Origin: JAPLDP01 sp964628285
GTDB lineage: Bacteria; Bacteroidota; Bacteroidia; Bacteroidales; JAGONC01
Direction: 5' to 3'
DNA length: 9,552 nucleotides
NCBI GenBank assembly: GCA_964628285.1
Contig: CAZVNP010000078.1
Coordinates: 1-9,552 of the forward strand
The notes beneath the pieces are model-generated. The model saw only the letters and a list, made by a program, of their open reading frames with translations, did not search any database and was not told where the DNA came from. A program made the position numbers and the translations under genes. Below are positions 1-6,050 of this stretch, one piece after another. The stretch's first letter is position 1. Every line of letters starts with the position of its first letter.

Positions 1-404
1 AAGCCGTTTCCCGTGTGTTGAATAAGAAAGGATTATACCTGATTGCCTATCGTGGTGACTATGACTGGGAAAGCTGTCTGGCGGCGTATAAAGAAAAAGA
101 CCTGATCGAACGCGGTTTCAATATCCTGAAAAACGACCTTGAGCTGTCCACACCCGGTGTACATAAAAATGAAACGCTTAAAGGCATAGTGTTCATTAAC
201 CTTTTAGCGCTTATTATCCGAATGAAAATCATGAATATATTAAAACAGGCCGAATTAACCAAAGAGTACAGTTTTGAAAAAATGTTGCTTCAACTGGAGA
301 AAATCAAAGCCGTAGTTTATGACAATGGAAAAGTTATTATTACAGAGCTAACCAAAAAACAAAAAGAAATACTTGAAGCTTTTAATGCTGTGCCTAATAT
401 TTAA
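1..404 (+). CDS. IS4-superfamily transposase, C-terminal part (5' end outside the window)
   Basis: This is the C-terminal end of a DDE transposase, which cuts and rejoins insertion-sequence ends. The frame is open to the left edge (first full codon at 3-5), so the GTG at 15 is only an internal codon. The segment AYKEKDLIERGFNILK fits the Y(2)R(3)E(6)K signature of IS4-superfamily enzymes, with lysine in place of the arginine; its glutamate would be the third catalytic acid. After it come a hydrophobic helix (VFINLLALIIRMKIM) and a charged tail with a predicted beta hairpin, as in the IS1634-like group. The two catalytic aspartates must lie upstream and cannot be checked, so it is unknown whether the element is intact. 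No terminal inverted repeat can be assigned without the other end. The assignment to the superfamily is fairly secure; the group is less so. Confidence 0.8.
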   Translation, partial: AVSRVLNKKGLYLIAYRGDYDWESCLAAYKEKDLIERGFNILKNDLELSTPGVHKNETLKGIVFINLLALIIRMKIMNILKQAELTKEYSFEKMLLQLEKIKAVVYDNGKVIITELTKKQKEILEAFNAVPNI

Positions 405-446
405 TGAATTACGGTTAAAATGAAGATTTTATTGTGAGTATATAAA

Positions 447-752
447 ATGAACGAAGATTTCACAATGTATCGCTACTTCAAAGGTGAAAAAGAAAATACT
501 TATGACTATAAAAAGGAAAACGCCGCCTTTATATTCTGGAGTTATGAGAAAATGTTTGAAGGGCGTTTTAATGAAGGTGATTTTACTTTTACCGGGAGAC
601 AACTTCGGCATCTATGTAAATTCGGCCATAACCTACTTTCAGGTAAACCCCTACATGAACCGATGGCCTGCTATGGCCCGTTTGTCATGAATACACGGGA
701 GGAAATAGAGGAAACCTTACAGGAGATCGGTTCCGGAAAGTGTGGTAAATGA
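447..752 (+). CDS. Composite small ORF: unrecognised N-terminus joined to a pirin-like tail
   Basis: This 101-residue ORF looks like two unrelated pieces in one frame. Residues 1 to about 48, rich in aromatic and charged residues (TMYRYFKGEKEN, then FWSYEKMFEGRFNEGDFTF), look like the start of a small soluble protein that I cannot assign to a family. From about residue 60 on, the sequence (LLSGKPLHEP, YGPFVMNTREEIEETL) matches the conserved C-terminal end of pirin-family cupins. Between them is a stretch (TGRQLRHLCKFGH) that fits neither and is read in the wrong frame for pirin. The ATG at 447 has an A/T-rich leader and no clear ribosome binding site. No complete functional domain is present, so the ORF is probably a by-product of a deletion or insertion near 580-592, though expression of a short chimeric protein cannot be excluded. 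Confidence 0.45.
   Translation: MNEDFTMYRYFKGEKENTYDYKKENAAFIFWSYEKMFEGRFNEGDFTFTGRQLRHLCKFGHNLLSGKPLHEPMACYGPFVMNTREEIEETLQEIGSGKCGK
592..752 (+). pseudogene. Pirin C-terminal remnant with a frameshift
   Basis: Pirins are bicupin proteins; the family's C-terminal end typically reads like GKPLNEPxxxYGPFVMNTxEEI. That motif is present here from about 633 to 752. Just upstream, the frame one base over (592-639) reads PGDNFGIYVNS followed by TYF, which suits the strand before that motif in pirins, so a small indel between about 622 and 640 probably separates the two parts. Only about 50 residues remain of a family usually 230 to 300 residues long, and both cupin barrels with their metal ligands are gone. 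The motif identification is strong; the exact site of the frameshift is inferred. Confidence 0.7.
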
Positions 753-870
753 GCTCTTTAGTTGTTAAACTTAATAAGTTTACAGGCTCCAGACAATCTT
801 TGCAAACAGAATCCACATTCCATTGTTAGTATTATTAAAAGTTGTCGGTACAATTTAGAAAATTTTATTG

Positions 871-878
871 TATATTTG
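871..878 (+). promoter_or_regulatory. Candidate Bacteroidota -7 promoter element
   Basis: TATATTTG matches the TAnnTTTG consensus of the Bacteroidota primary sigma factor. It would give a transcript starting near 882 with a leader of about 70 bases before the ATG at 953. No TTTG sits at the usual distance upstream; the nearest TTG (842-844) is too far, so this is a half-match only. Confidence 0.35.
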
Positions 879-915
879 TTTACCCGTCCATTATTCCAGA
901 AGGATAATGGTAAAC
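878..915. promoter_or_regulatory. Imperfect dyad, candidate operator or leader hairpin
   Basis: The right arm (902-915, GGATAATGGTAAAC) pairs with a left arm made of GTTTACC (878-884) and CCATTATtCC (888-897), interrupted by a few unpaired bases and one bulged T, around an AGAA loop. A further copy of GTAAAC lies at 918-923. The left end overlaps the candidate -7 element, so the structure could bind a repressor or form a hairpin at the start of the transcript. Function is inference. Confidence 0.4.
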
Positions 916-952
916 TAGTAAACCTATTGTTCACCAATCTTGACAATCATTA

Positions 953-2542
953 ATGGAATTGCCAAAAAGTAATGATTTTACTATCCTGATCGTTGACGAC
1001 ACCCCCCAAAACCTTCAATTGCTGGGGAACACACTCAGGCAAAACAAATTCAAAGTGGAGTTTGCCCTCGATGGGGCTAAGGCACTGGCATGGCTGAAGA
1101 AAAAGAAATTCGATCTGGTTCTTCTCGATGTGATGATGCCCGGACTTTCCGGATTTGAAGTGTGCAAGAAGATCAGAGAGGAAGAAGAGTACAGCGAAAT
1201 CCCGATCATCTTTTTAACCGCCAAGGTGGAGAAGGAAAGCATCATTGAAAGTTTCAGGCTGGGCGCCCAGGATTATGTGACCAAGCCTTTTGAACTGGAA
1301 GAGTTATTGGCACGTGTGAGGACCCAGCTGGAAATACGGCATAGCAGGAAGCAACTCAGGGAGATGAACAGGTGGCTGGGAGAAGAAGTGGAAACCAGGA
1401 CACGTGAACTGGGGCTGGCCAATCAGAAGCTGGAAGAGACGAATAAACAGATTCGCCGATCGAATGAAGAGCTACGTCAAAAAGAGTCGGAGCTTCAGAA
1501 AGCCCTGAAAGAAATCAGTCATTTGAATGAGTTGACAAAGGCAGAAAATATCGTCCTGCGCGAAGAGATCATGCTCGAGCATAACTTTGAGGAGATCATC
1601 GGCAACAGCGATGTCTTGCGGCATGCCTTATCCAAGGTGGAACAGGTGGCTGCCACTGATACAGCCGTTCTCATTGAAGGGGAGACAGGAGTGGGCAAGG
1701 AGCTCTTTGCGCGCGCCATCCATCATGCCAGCCGGCGGAAAGACAGACCTTTGCTGAAAGTGAGCTGTGCCGCCCTGCCGGCGTCACTCATCGAAGCCGA
1801 GTTGTTCGGCTATGAAAAAGGTGCTTACACGGGTGCCGTGAAATCCCAGGCCGGACGTTTTGAACTGGCCGACAAGGGAACCATTTTCCTTGATGAGATC
1901 GGTGAACTGCCCCTGGAACTGCAGGTGAAGCTGTTACGTGTCATACAAGAGGGAGAATTTGAACGGCTGGGAAGCCCGCACACCAGAAAAGTGGATATAC
2001 GGATCGTTGCAGCCACCAACCGCATTCTTCAGAAGGAAGTAAAAGAAGGAAGGTTCAGGGAGGATCTGTACTTCAGGCTGAACGTGTATCCCATTTTTAT
2101 CCCTCCCCTGCGTGACAGAAAAGAGGATATCCCCTTGCTGGTCAATCATTTCATTAACCACCTTAATAAAAAGGTGGGTAAAAACATCACCCGCATACCA
2201 CAAAAAACACTTAGAATACTCCAGGGCTGTTCATGGCCCGGCAATGTCAGGGAACTGGAGAACATCATTGAGAGAGCCATGATCCTTTCCAAAGGCGATG
2301 CCCTGATACTCACTGAAAAGCTTGACGACTCGCTTTCCGAAGGCTGGCAGGCGAAAGGTGAACGTCTTTCATTGATGGAGATGGAGAAGAATTACATCAT
2401 TGAGGTACTTGAGGAAACCTACTGGAAAATAGAAGGCAAGGATGGTGCAGCCGGCATCCTGGCTATGCATCCCGAAACCCTGCGGTCGCGGATGAGAAAA
2501 CTGGGTATAAAAAGACCTTCAAGAAAACCGCCGGCCAAATGA
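953..2542 (+). CDS. Sigma-54-dependent response regulator (REC, coiled coil, AAA+, Fis-type HTH)
   Basis: This 529-residue protein is an NtrC-type activator that hydrolyses ATP to open promoters bound by sigma-54 RNA polymerase. The N-terminal receiver (about 9-125) has the acidic pair D15/D16, phospho-acceptor D59 in LLDVMMPG, T89 and K111, so it should be phosphorylatable. A long charged coiled coil (about 127-208) links it to the AAA+ domain (about 215-445), with Walker A GETGVGKE at 243-250, the sigma-54 contact loop GAYTGA at 290-295 (usually GAFTGA), Walker B GTIFLDE at 309-315, the FREDLYFRL segment at 368-376 and the sensor II motif WPGNVREL at 428-435. A Fis-type helix-turn-helix lies near 495-520. 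An in-frame TGA at 941 leaves the ATG at 953 as the natural start. No kinase is adjacent; its partner is unknown, although the kinase at 3477-5585 is a candidate. All key motifs are present and the gene looks functional. Confidence 0.95.
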   Translation: MELPKSNDFTILIVDDTPQNLQLLGNTLRQNKFKVEFALDGAKALAWLKKKKFDLVLLDVMMPGLSGFEVCKKIREEEEYSEIPIIFLTAKVEKESIIESFRLGAQDYVTKPFELEELLARVRTQLEIRHSRKQLREMNRWLGEEVETRTRELGLANQKLEETNKQIRRSNEELRQKESELQKALKEISHLNELTKAENIVLREEIMLEHNFEEIIGNSDVLRHALSKVEQVAATDTAVLIEGETGVGKELFARAIHHASRRKDRPLLKVSCAALPASLIEAELFGYEKGAYTGAVKSQAGRFELADKGTIFLDEIGELPLELQVKLLRVIQEGEFERLGSPHTRKVDIRIVAATNRILQKEVKEGRFREDLYFRLNVYPIFIPPLRDRKEDIPLLVNHFINHLNKKVGKNITRIPQKTLRILQGCSWPGNVRELENIIERAMILSKGDALILTEKLDDSLSEGWQAKGERLSLMEMEKNYIIEVLEETYWKIEGKDGAAGILAMHPETLRSRMRKLGIKRPSRKPPAK

Positions 2543-2565
2543 CCGGGGATCCGTTAAAGAAAATG

Positions 2566-2591
2566 AAAACCATGAATATTCATGGTTTTTT
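2566..2591. terminator. Intrinsic terminator after the sigma-54 activator gene
   Basis: A perfect 24-base palindrome (2566-2589) begins 24 bases after the stop codon: the arm AAAACCATGAAT is followed directly by its reverse complement. Folded RNA would give a stem of about ten pairs with a four-base loop, followed by a run of U. Because the arms carry A and T tracts, it could work in both directions. The low-GC stem makes it moderate in strength. Confidence 0.7.
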
Positions 2592-2851
2592 AAATTCGGG
2601 GTATCATCCAATATGAAGTAATTTCAAAATTAGGATTCGGATTTTCAGTGTCTTGTGATAATAAATGGAAGTATTTTATAAACGGTACGATTATTGACAC
2701 TATAACGGCCACAGGAAAAAAGAATTTTGTCTTTTCAAATTGGGTGAATTACAAAATCCTTCCTTCTGTTTTATAATTTTAAGATTTGGGTTACAAAAGA
2801 GAGCGTGTTGGGTGCACGCTCTCTCTCTTTTGGTATTATGATGTATCATGA
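2592..2851. other. A/T-rich stretch without a gene between terminator and peptidase remnant
   Basis: No convincing coding sequence was found in these 260 bases on either strand. The stretch contains one hairpin (2798-2831). It may hold the decayed upstream part of the peptidase gene, but I could not recognise peptidase sequence in any frame before the stop codon at 2849. Confidence 0.5.
2798..2831. terminator. Terminator-like hairpin before the peptidase remnant
   Basis: AGAGAGCGTG (2798-2807) pairs perfectly with CACGCTCTCT (2815-2824) around the loop TTGGGTG. On the plus strand it is followed by CTCTTTT; on the minus strand the stem is followed by TTTTG. Both T tracts are short, so it may be a weak bidirectional terminator or a remnant of one. 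Confidence 0.45.
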
Positions 2852-3289
2852 ATAAAAGAGGCGGGCAACGATCACTATCCCGACCTCTTTGTCGGTAGGT
2901 TCTCGGCCGAGACCCCCGAGGAGATGGGAATACGGATCGCCAAGACAATCGCTTATGAGCGTGATCCGGACATGACAACCAACTGGATGGCGGCTTCAAT
3001 CGGCATGGCTTCTGCCGAAGGCCCCGGTAATGATGCCGGCATCATCCTCCATGTTTATCCTAATCCCTCCAACGGATGGGTGTCGTATGACATTACATCA
3101 AGCGATGAGGAAATTTATAAAATAAAAGCATATGATTCAATGGGACGACTGATCGCAGTGAAGGACGTTCAAACCGACAATGAACATGTTAACGGCAACT
3201 GGGATCTGACCGGACTGCGAAAGGGGATTTATTTCATACAGGCTGAAGGATGTAAAAGCAGGACATCCAAGGCCATCATCATTCAATAG
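2852..3289 (+). pseudogene. Gingipain-type (C25) peptidase fragment joined to a T9SS sorting domain
   Basis: The frame opens after a TGA at 2849; the first ATG is at 2924. The first part (2858 to about 3033) reads GNDHYPDLFVGRFSAETPEE and later IAKTIAYERDP and IGMASAEGPG, which match the segment of gingipain-like C25 cysteine peptidases just before the catalytic region (GRFS, YER and ASAEG are conserved). The catalytic histidine (in a GHG context) and cysteine that normally follow are absent. The frame runs straight into a C-terminal sorting domain (about 3047-3289): VYPNPSNG, YDSMGRLI, LRKGIYFIQ and a final KAIIIQ, the signal that takes proteins through the type IX secretion system to the cell surface. 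The usual signal peptide and propeptide are also missing. An internal deletion that left the frame intact is the simplest explanation. The product would be catalytically dead and, without a signal peptide, not exported. Identification of both parts is strong. Confidence 0.8.
3030..3045. repeat. 16-bp perfect palindrome at the peptidase/sorting-domain junction
   Basis: ATGATGCC is followed directly by its reverse complement GGCATCAT. It sits within the codons that join the peptidase fragment to the sorting tail, where the catalytic region is missing. It may be chance or may mark the recombination point. Confidence 0.6.
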
Positions 3290-3360
3290 GCTGAGACGCC
3301 GGCAAATAAAATATCATAGACCCTATCCAGGTGTGGGTTACATAGGAAAGGGTAAAATCT

Positions 3361-3391
3361 GAAGCAAGTGCCTGGGCTTGCTTCTTTTTTT
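3361..3391 (+). terminator. Strong intrinsic terminator upstream of the kinase operon
   Basis: GAAGCAAG (3361-3368) pairs perfectly with CTTGCTTC (3377-3384) around the eight-base loop TGCCTGGG and is followed by seven T residues (3385-3391). It lies 72 bases after the stop codon of the peptidase remnant and isolates the signalling genes downstream from read-through. Confidence 0.9.
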
Positions 3392-3406
3392 AGTAATTTT
3401 AAAGAG

Positions 3407-3435
3407 TTGATTCAAATGTCAATTTATTTTATATG
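3407..3435 (+). promoter_or_regulatory. Weak candidate promoter for the kinase operon
   Basis: The operon needs a promoter between the terminator ending at 3391 and the start at 3477. The best candidate is TTGATT (3407-3412), 17 bases, then TATATG (3430-3435). It resembles a generic -35/-10 pair rather than the Bacteroidota TAnnTTTG form, so support is weak. Confidence 0.25.
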
Positions 3436-3476
3436 CATTAACCCGTAAACCCTGTCAGGGTAATCTGTTGACCGGT

Positions 3477-5585
3477 ATGCGTTTTAAAGAATTCATCAAA
3501 GGAAAACACAGGTTTGTGGTTTATCTCATCCTGGGTCTCTTCGTAATCATGGAAGTTGCCGGTCACGTGTTGTTCAGTTACCGGAAGAAACAAACAGAAA
3601 CGCAGACCTATTACGATCTGTCCACGATCAATGCCATTAAAATAGAACGAATTGAAGAATGGTTCCATGAGCGGAAAAGCGACGGAGAGGTTATTCAGGG
3701 TGATGCCTTTTTGCTGGATGCCATCAAACATTGGCTGTTCAACTCCATCAGGGAAGATTCAGTGCTGAGGAAAAAACTATTGGATTATTTTGGGACGTTG
3801 AAATCCAGTGATGGATATTCCAGCATTTCCCTTTTTGATCCACAGCTTAATCTGTTACTTTCGACCCCTGCCGGCGGTAATCTGTCAGAATATGCATCAA
3901 CATTGGCGTTGGAGACCATCTGGACAAAGCAGATCATGTTGTCGGATTTACACATCGGGAGACAACATGATGTACACATCGACCTGTTGGTACCTTTGCT
4001 TGATGCTGCAACCCATGGTGGTGCTGTAATGGCGATATTGGTTATCAAGCTCGATCCGGCTTATTTTCTTTATCCTCTGATAGCCTCCTGGCCTTTCATG
4101 AGCCCCTCATCCGAATCCGTTCTTGTCCGCAGGGAAGGCGATTCGGTCATTTTCCTGAATAAGCCGCGTTTGTTTTCAGGTCAGCCGGCAGGTTTAAAAA
4201 TACCGCTGGGAGCCACTTCCGTACCGGCGGTCAGAGCCGTCACAGGCTACGAAGGTCATTTCACCGGCACCGATTACCTTGGACACAGGGTCTTGTCAGA
4301 TATCAGATCCATTCCGGGAACCAACTGGTATATTATCTCAAAGGTGAATCGCGGAGAGGTGTTGTATCCTGTTTATGAGAGATTCATCGCATCCAATGCT
4401 TTTACGGTATTGGTCATCCTCATCGTTTCATTTGCTTTGTATGGTTCCTGGAGCCGCCAGCAGGTGCGTCAGGCCAGTGAAAGACAGGCTTTATTGCAAC
4501 GGTTTGAGTACATGATCAAATATGCCAATGATATCTTTATCCTTTCCGATAGGGATAATAAAATAATTGATGTGAACGAAGCCGCCTTGCGGGAGTATGG
4601 GTATGCAAGGGACGAGTTTCTCACCATGAGCATAGACCGAATACAATCCCCAGATCATATCAAGGATCTGGAAAGGGAGATGACGGCTCTTGCCGGTAAC
4701 ATACCGGCCAGAATAGAAACCTGGCATATGAGGAAAGACGGCACCCTGTTTCCTGTGGAGATCGGTTTACAACCGGTGAGCATCGACGGGCGTTTTTATA
4801 TCCAGCGCATTATTCGTGAGATCACCGACCGTGTTCAGGCCGAAATGAGGATCAGAGAGTTGAATGAACGACTTGAGGCGCGTGTGAATGAACGTACCGC
4901 CCAACTGGCTGCCCTCAACAGGGAACTGGAAGCTTTCAGCTATTCGGTGTCACATGATCTGCGCGCACCCCTGCGTTGCGTTGACGGTTTCAGTCAGGCT
5001 CTTGAGGAAGATTACAGGGCCAGACTCGATGAGAAAGGCCTGGACTATCTGGCACGTATACGCAAAGCCGCACAACGTATGGGTGAACTGATCGATGACC
5101 TGCTCAGCCTGGCTTTGATCACCAAGAAGGATCTGATCCTCGAAAAGGTTAACCTGAGCAAAATGGTACAATCACTGCTTTCGGATCTCTTCAAAAGTCA
5201 TCCTGACCGGAAGGTGTCATGGAAGATTCAGGATAACATTGAAGTAAAGGCCGATAAGAACCTGATCAAAATAGTTTTGGAGAATTTACTGGACAATGCC
5301 TGTAAGTTTACTTCCACCAGGGATAGGACATTTATTGAATTTTTTTCAACGGAGGCCGACGGGCGGATCACATGTTATGTTCGTGACAATGGAGTAGGTT
5401 TTAATCCTCAATATGCCAACAAACTATTCATTCCTTTTCAACGGTTGCATGATCAGCATGTTTTTCCCGGCACTGGCATAGGGTTGGCCACGGTGCAACG
5501 CATCATACGGCGCCATGGCGGACAGGTGGGCGCCGAGACAACTGAGGGTGCCGGTTCGACATTTTATTTTACACTTTCATCTTAA
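3477..5585 (+). CDS. Membrane sensor histidine kinase (dCache-like sensor, PAS, HisKA, HATPase_c)
   Basis: This 702-residue protein (numbered from the ATG at 3477) is an inner-membrane sensor kinase. TM1 (about 13-33) and TM2 (about 308-326) flank an extracytoplasmic domain of about 270 residues that resembles dCache sensors; its end has the typical VTGYEGHFTGTDYLGHRVL and IPGTNWYIISKV pattern. A cytoplasmic PAS domain follows (about 341-455), then a coiled coil (RELNERLEARVNERTAQL) and HisKA with the H-box FSYSVSHDLRAPLR, phospho-acceptor H493. HATPase_c has the N-box around N607, DNGVG at 637 and GTGIGLAT at 665. All catalytic motifs are intact. An in-frame TTG at 3468 with AGGG seven bases upstream is an alternative start, adding three residues. 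The H-box type is common in kinases paired with Rcp1-like regulators, and such a gene follows after ten bases. There is no attached receiver, so phosphate must pass to separate proteins. The ligand is unknown. Confidence 0.93.
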   Translation: MRFKEFIKGKHRFVVYLILGLFVIMEVAGHVLFSYRKKQTETQTYYDLSTINAIKIERIEEWFHERKSDGEVIQGDAFLLDAIKHWLFNSIREDSVLRKKLLDYFGTLKSSDGYSSISLFDPQLNLLLSTPAGGNLSEYASTLALETIWTKQIMLSDLHIGRQHDVHIDLLVPLLDAATHGGAVMAILVIKLDPAYFLYPLIASWPFMSPSSESVLVRREGDSVIFLNKPRLFSGQPAGLKIPLGATSVPAVRAVTGYEGHFTGTDYLGHRVLSDIRSIPGTNWYIISKVNRGEVLYPVYERFIASNAFTVLVILIVSFALYGSWSRQQVRQASERQALLQRFEYMIKYANDIFILSDRDNKIIDVNEAALREYGYARDEFLTMSIDRIQSPDHIKDLEREMTALAGNIPARIETWHMRKDGTLFPVEIGLQPVSIDGRFYIQRIIREITDRVQAEMRIRELNERLEARVNERTAQLAALNRELEAFSYSVSHDLRAPLRCVDGFSQALEEDYRARLDEKGLDYLARIRKAAQRMGELIDDLLSLALITKKDLILEKVNLSKMVQSLLSDLFKSHPDRKVSWKIQDNIEVKADKNLIKIVLENLLDNACKFTSTRDRTFIEFFSTEADGRITCYVRDNGVGFNPQYANKLFIPFQRLHDQHVFPGTGIGLATVQRIIRRHGGQVGAETTEGAGSTFYFTLSS

Positions 5586-5595
5586 AAACTCTGGC

Positions 5596-6033
5596 ATGAA
5601 TATTAAGGAAATATTATTGGTTGAAGATAATCCTGATGAAGTGGAATTAACACTCAGGGCTTTTAAGAAGAATAACATCACCAATCCGATCATTATAAAA
5701 CACAATCAGGAAGATGTATTTGATTATCTCTTTCAAACATCAGGTGATAAAAGTGTCTTTGTCAATCCTCTTCCTGCCTTTGTCCTGCTGGACATCAACC
5801 TGACTAAAACAGATGGCCTGGATGTCCTGAGAGAGATTCGTCATCATCCGCGAACCCGTGTCCTGCCGGTGGTTATCCTGACCTCCTCCGTTGAGGAAAA
5901 CGATATCCTTAACAGTTATAAAAATGGCGCCAACAGCTATATCCGTAAACCCATCGATTTCAATGAATTTCTCGAAGCTGTCAAATTTCTTGGATTTTAC
6001 TGGCTTTCACTAAATGAACCTGTTCCTTACTAA
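5596..6033 (+). CDS. Single-domain response regulator, Rcp1/CheY-like
   Basis: The 145-residue product is a receiver domain alone, of the type found next to phytochrome-like and PAS histidine kinases (Rcp1 family). It has the acidic residues E10 and D11, phospho-acceptor D66 in FVLLDINL, T96 in VVILTSS and K118 in YIRKP, so it should accept phosphate. The frame is open further upstream inside the kinase gene, but the ATG at 5596 places the first beta strand (EILLVEDNPDE) at the normal distance from the N-terminus. It begins ten bases after the kinase stop codon and is almost certainly cotranscribed and functionally paired with that kinase. With no output domain it probably acts by protein contact, as a phosphate shuttle or as a phosphate sink; sequence alone does not decide. 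The domain call is secure, the role inferred. Confidence 0.92.
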   Translation: MNIKEILLVEDNPDEVELTLRAFKKNNITNPIIIKHNQEDVFDYLFQTSGDKSVFVNPLPAFVLLDINLTKTDGLDVLREIRHHPRTRVLPVVILTSSVEENDILNSYKNGANSYIRKPIDFNEFLEAVKFLGFYWLSLNEPVPY

Positions 6034-6050
6034 ATAAATGCCCTTTTAAA

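Larger units (their letters stand above)
753..952. other. A/T-rich intergenic region upstream of the sigma-54 activator gene
   Basis: These 200 bases hold no convincing gene; short ORFs on either strand look like noise. They contain a small hairpin at 766-782 (TAAACTT, three-base loop, AAGTTTA), a candidate Bacteroidota -7 promoter element at 871-878 and a large imperfect dyad at 878-915. No sigma-54 type site (GG, ten bases, GC in a TGGCAC-N5-TTGC context) was found here. Confidence 0.6.

Noticed and set aside
405..475. Near repeat of GAAGATTT (about 422-429 and 450-458) as a possible insertion-sequence end or target duplication
   Set aside because: The similarity is short and imperfect in A/T-rich sequence, and the other end of the element is outside the window.
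484..690. A separate 68-residue ORF in the second frame over the pirin remnant
   Set aside because: Only its 592-639 part resembles pirin; the remainder looks random. It is explained as the other frame of the frameshifted remnant.
758..953. Short ORFs on both strands in the intergenic region
   Set aside because: About 62 residues each, overlapping on opposite strands, no motifs, and they cover the candidate promoter and dyad.
3316..3356. Possible hairpin between CCCTATCC and GGAAAGGG
   Set aside because: The arms have a mismatch and a long loop, and a far better terminator follows at 3361-3391.
3392..3476. Sigma-54 promoter that would link the upstream activator to the kinase operon
   Set aside because: No GG and GC pair with the required spacing in a TGGCAC/TTGC context was found in this stretch.
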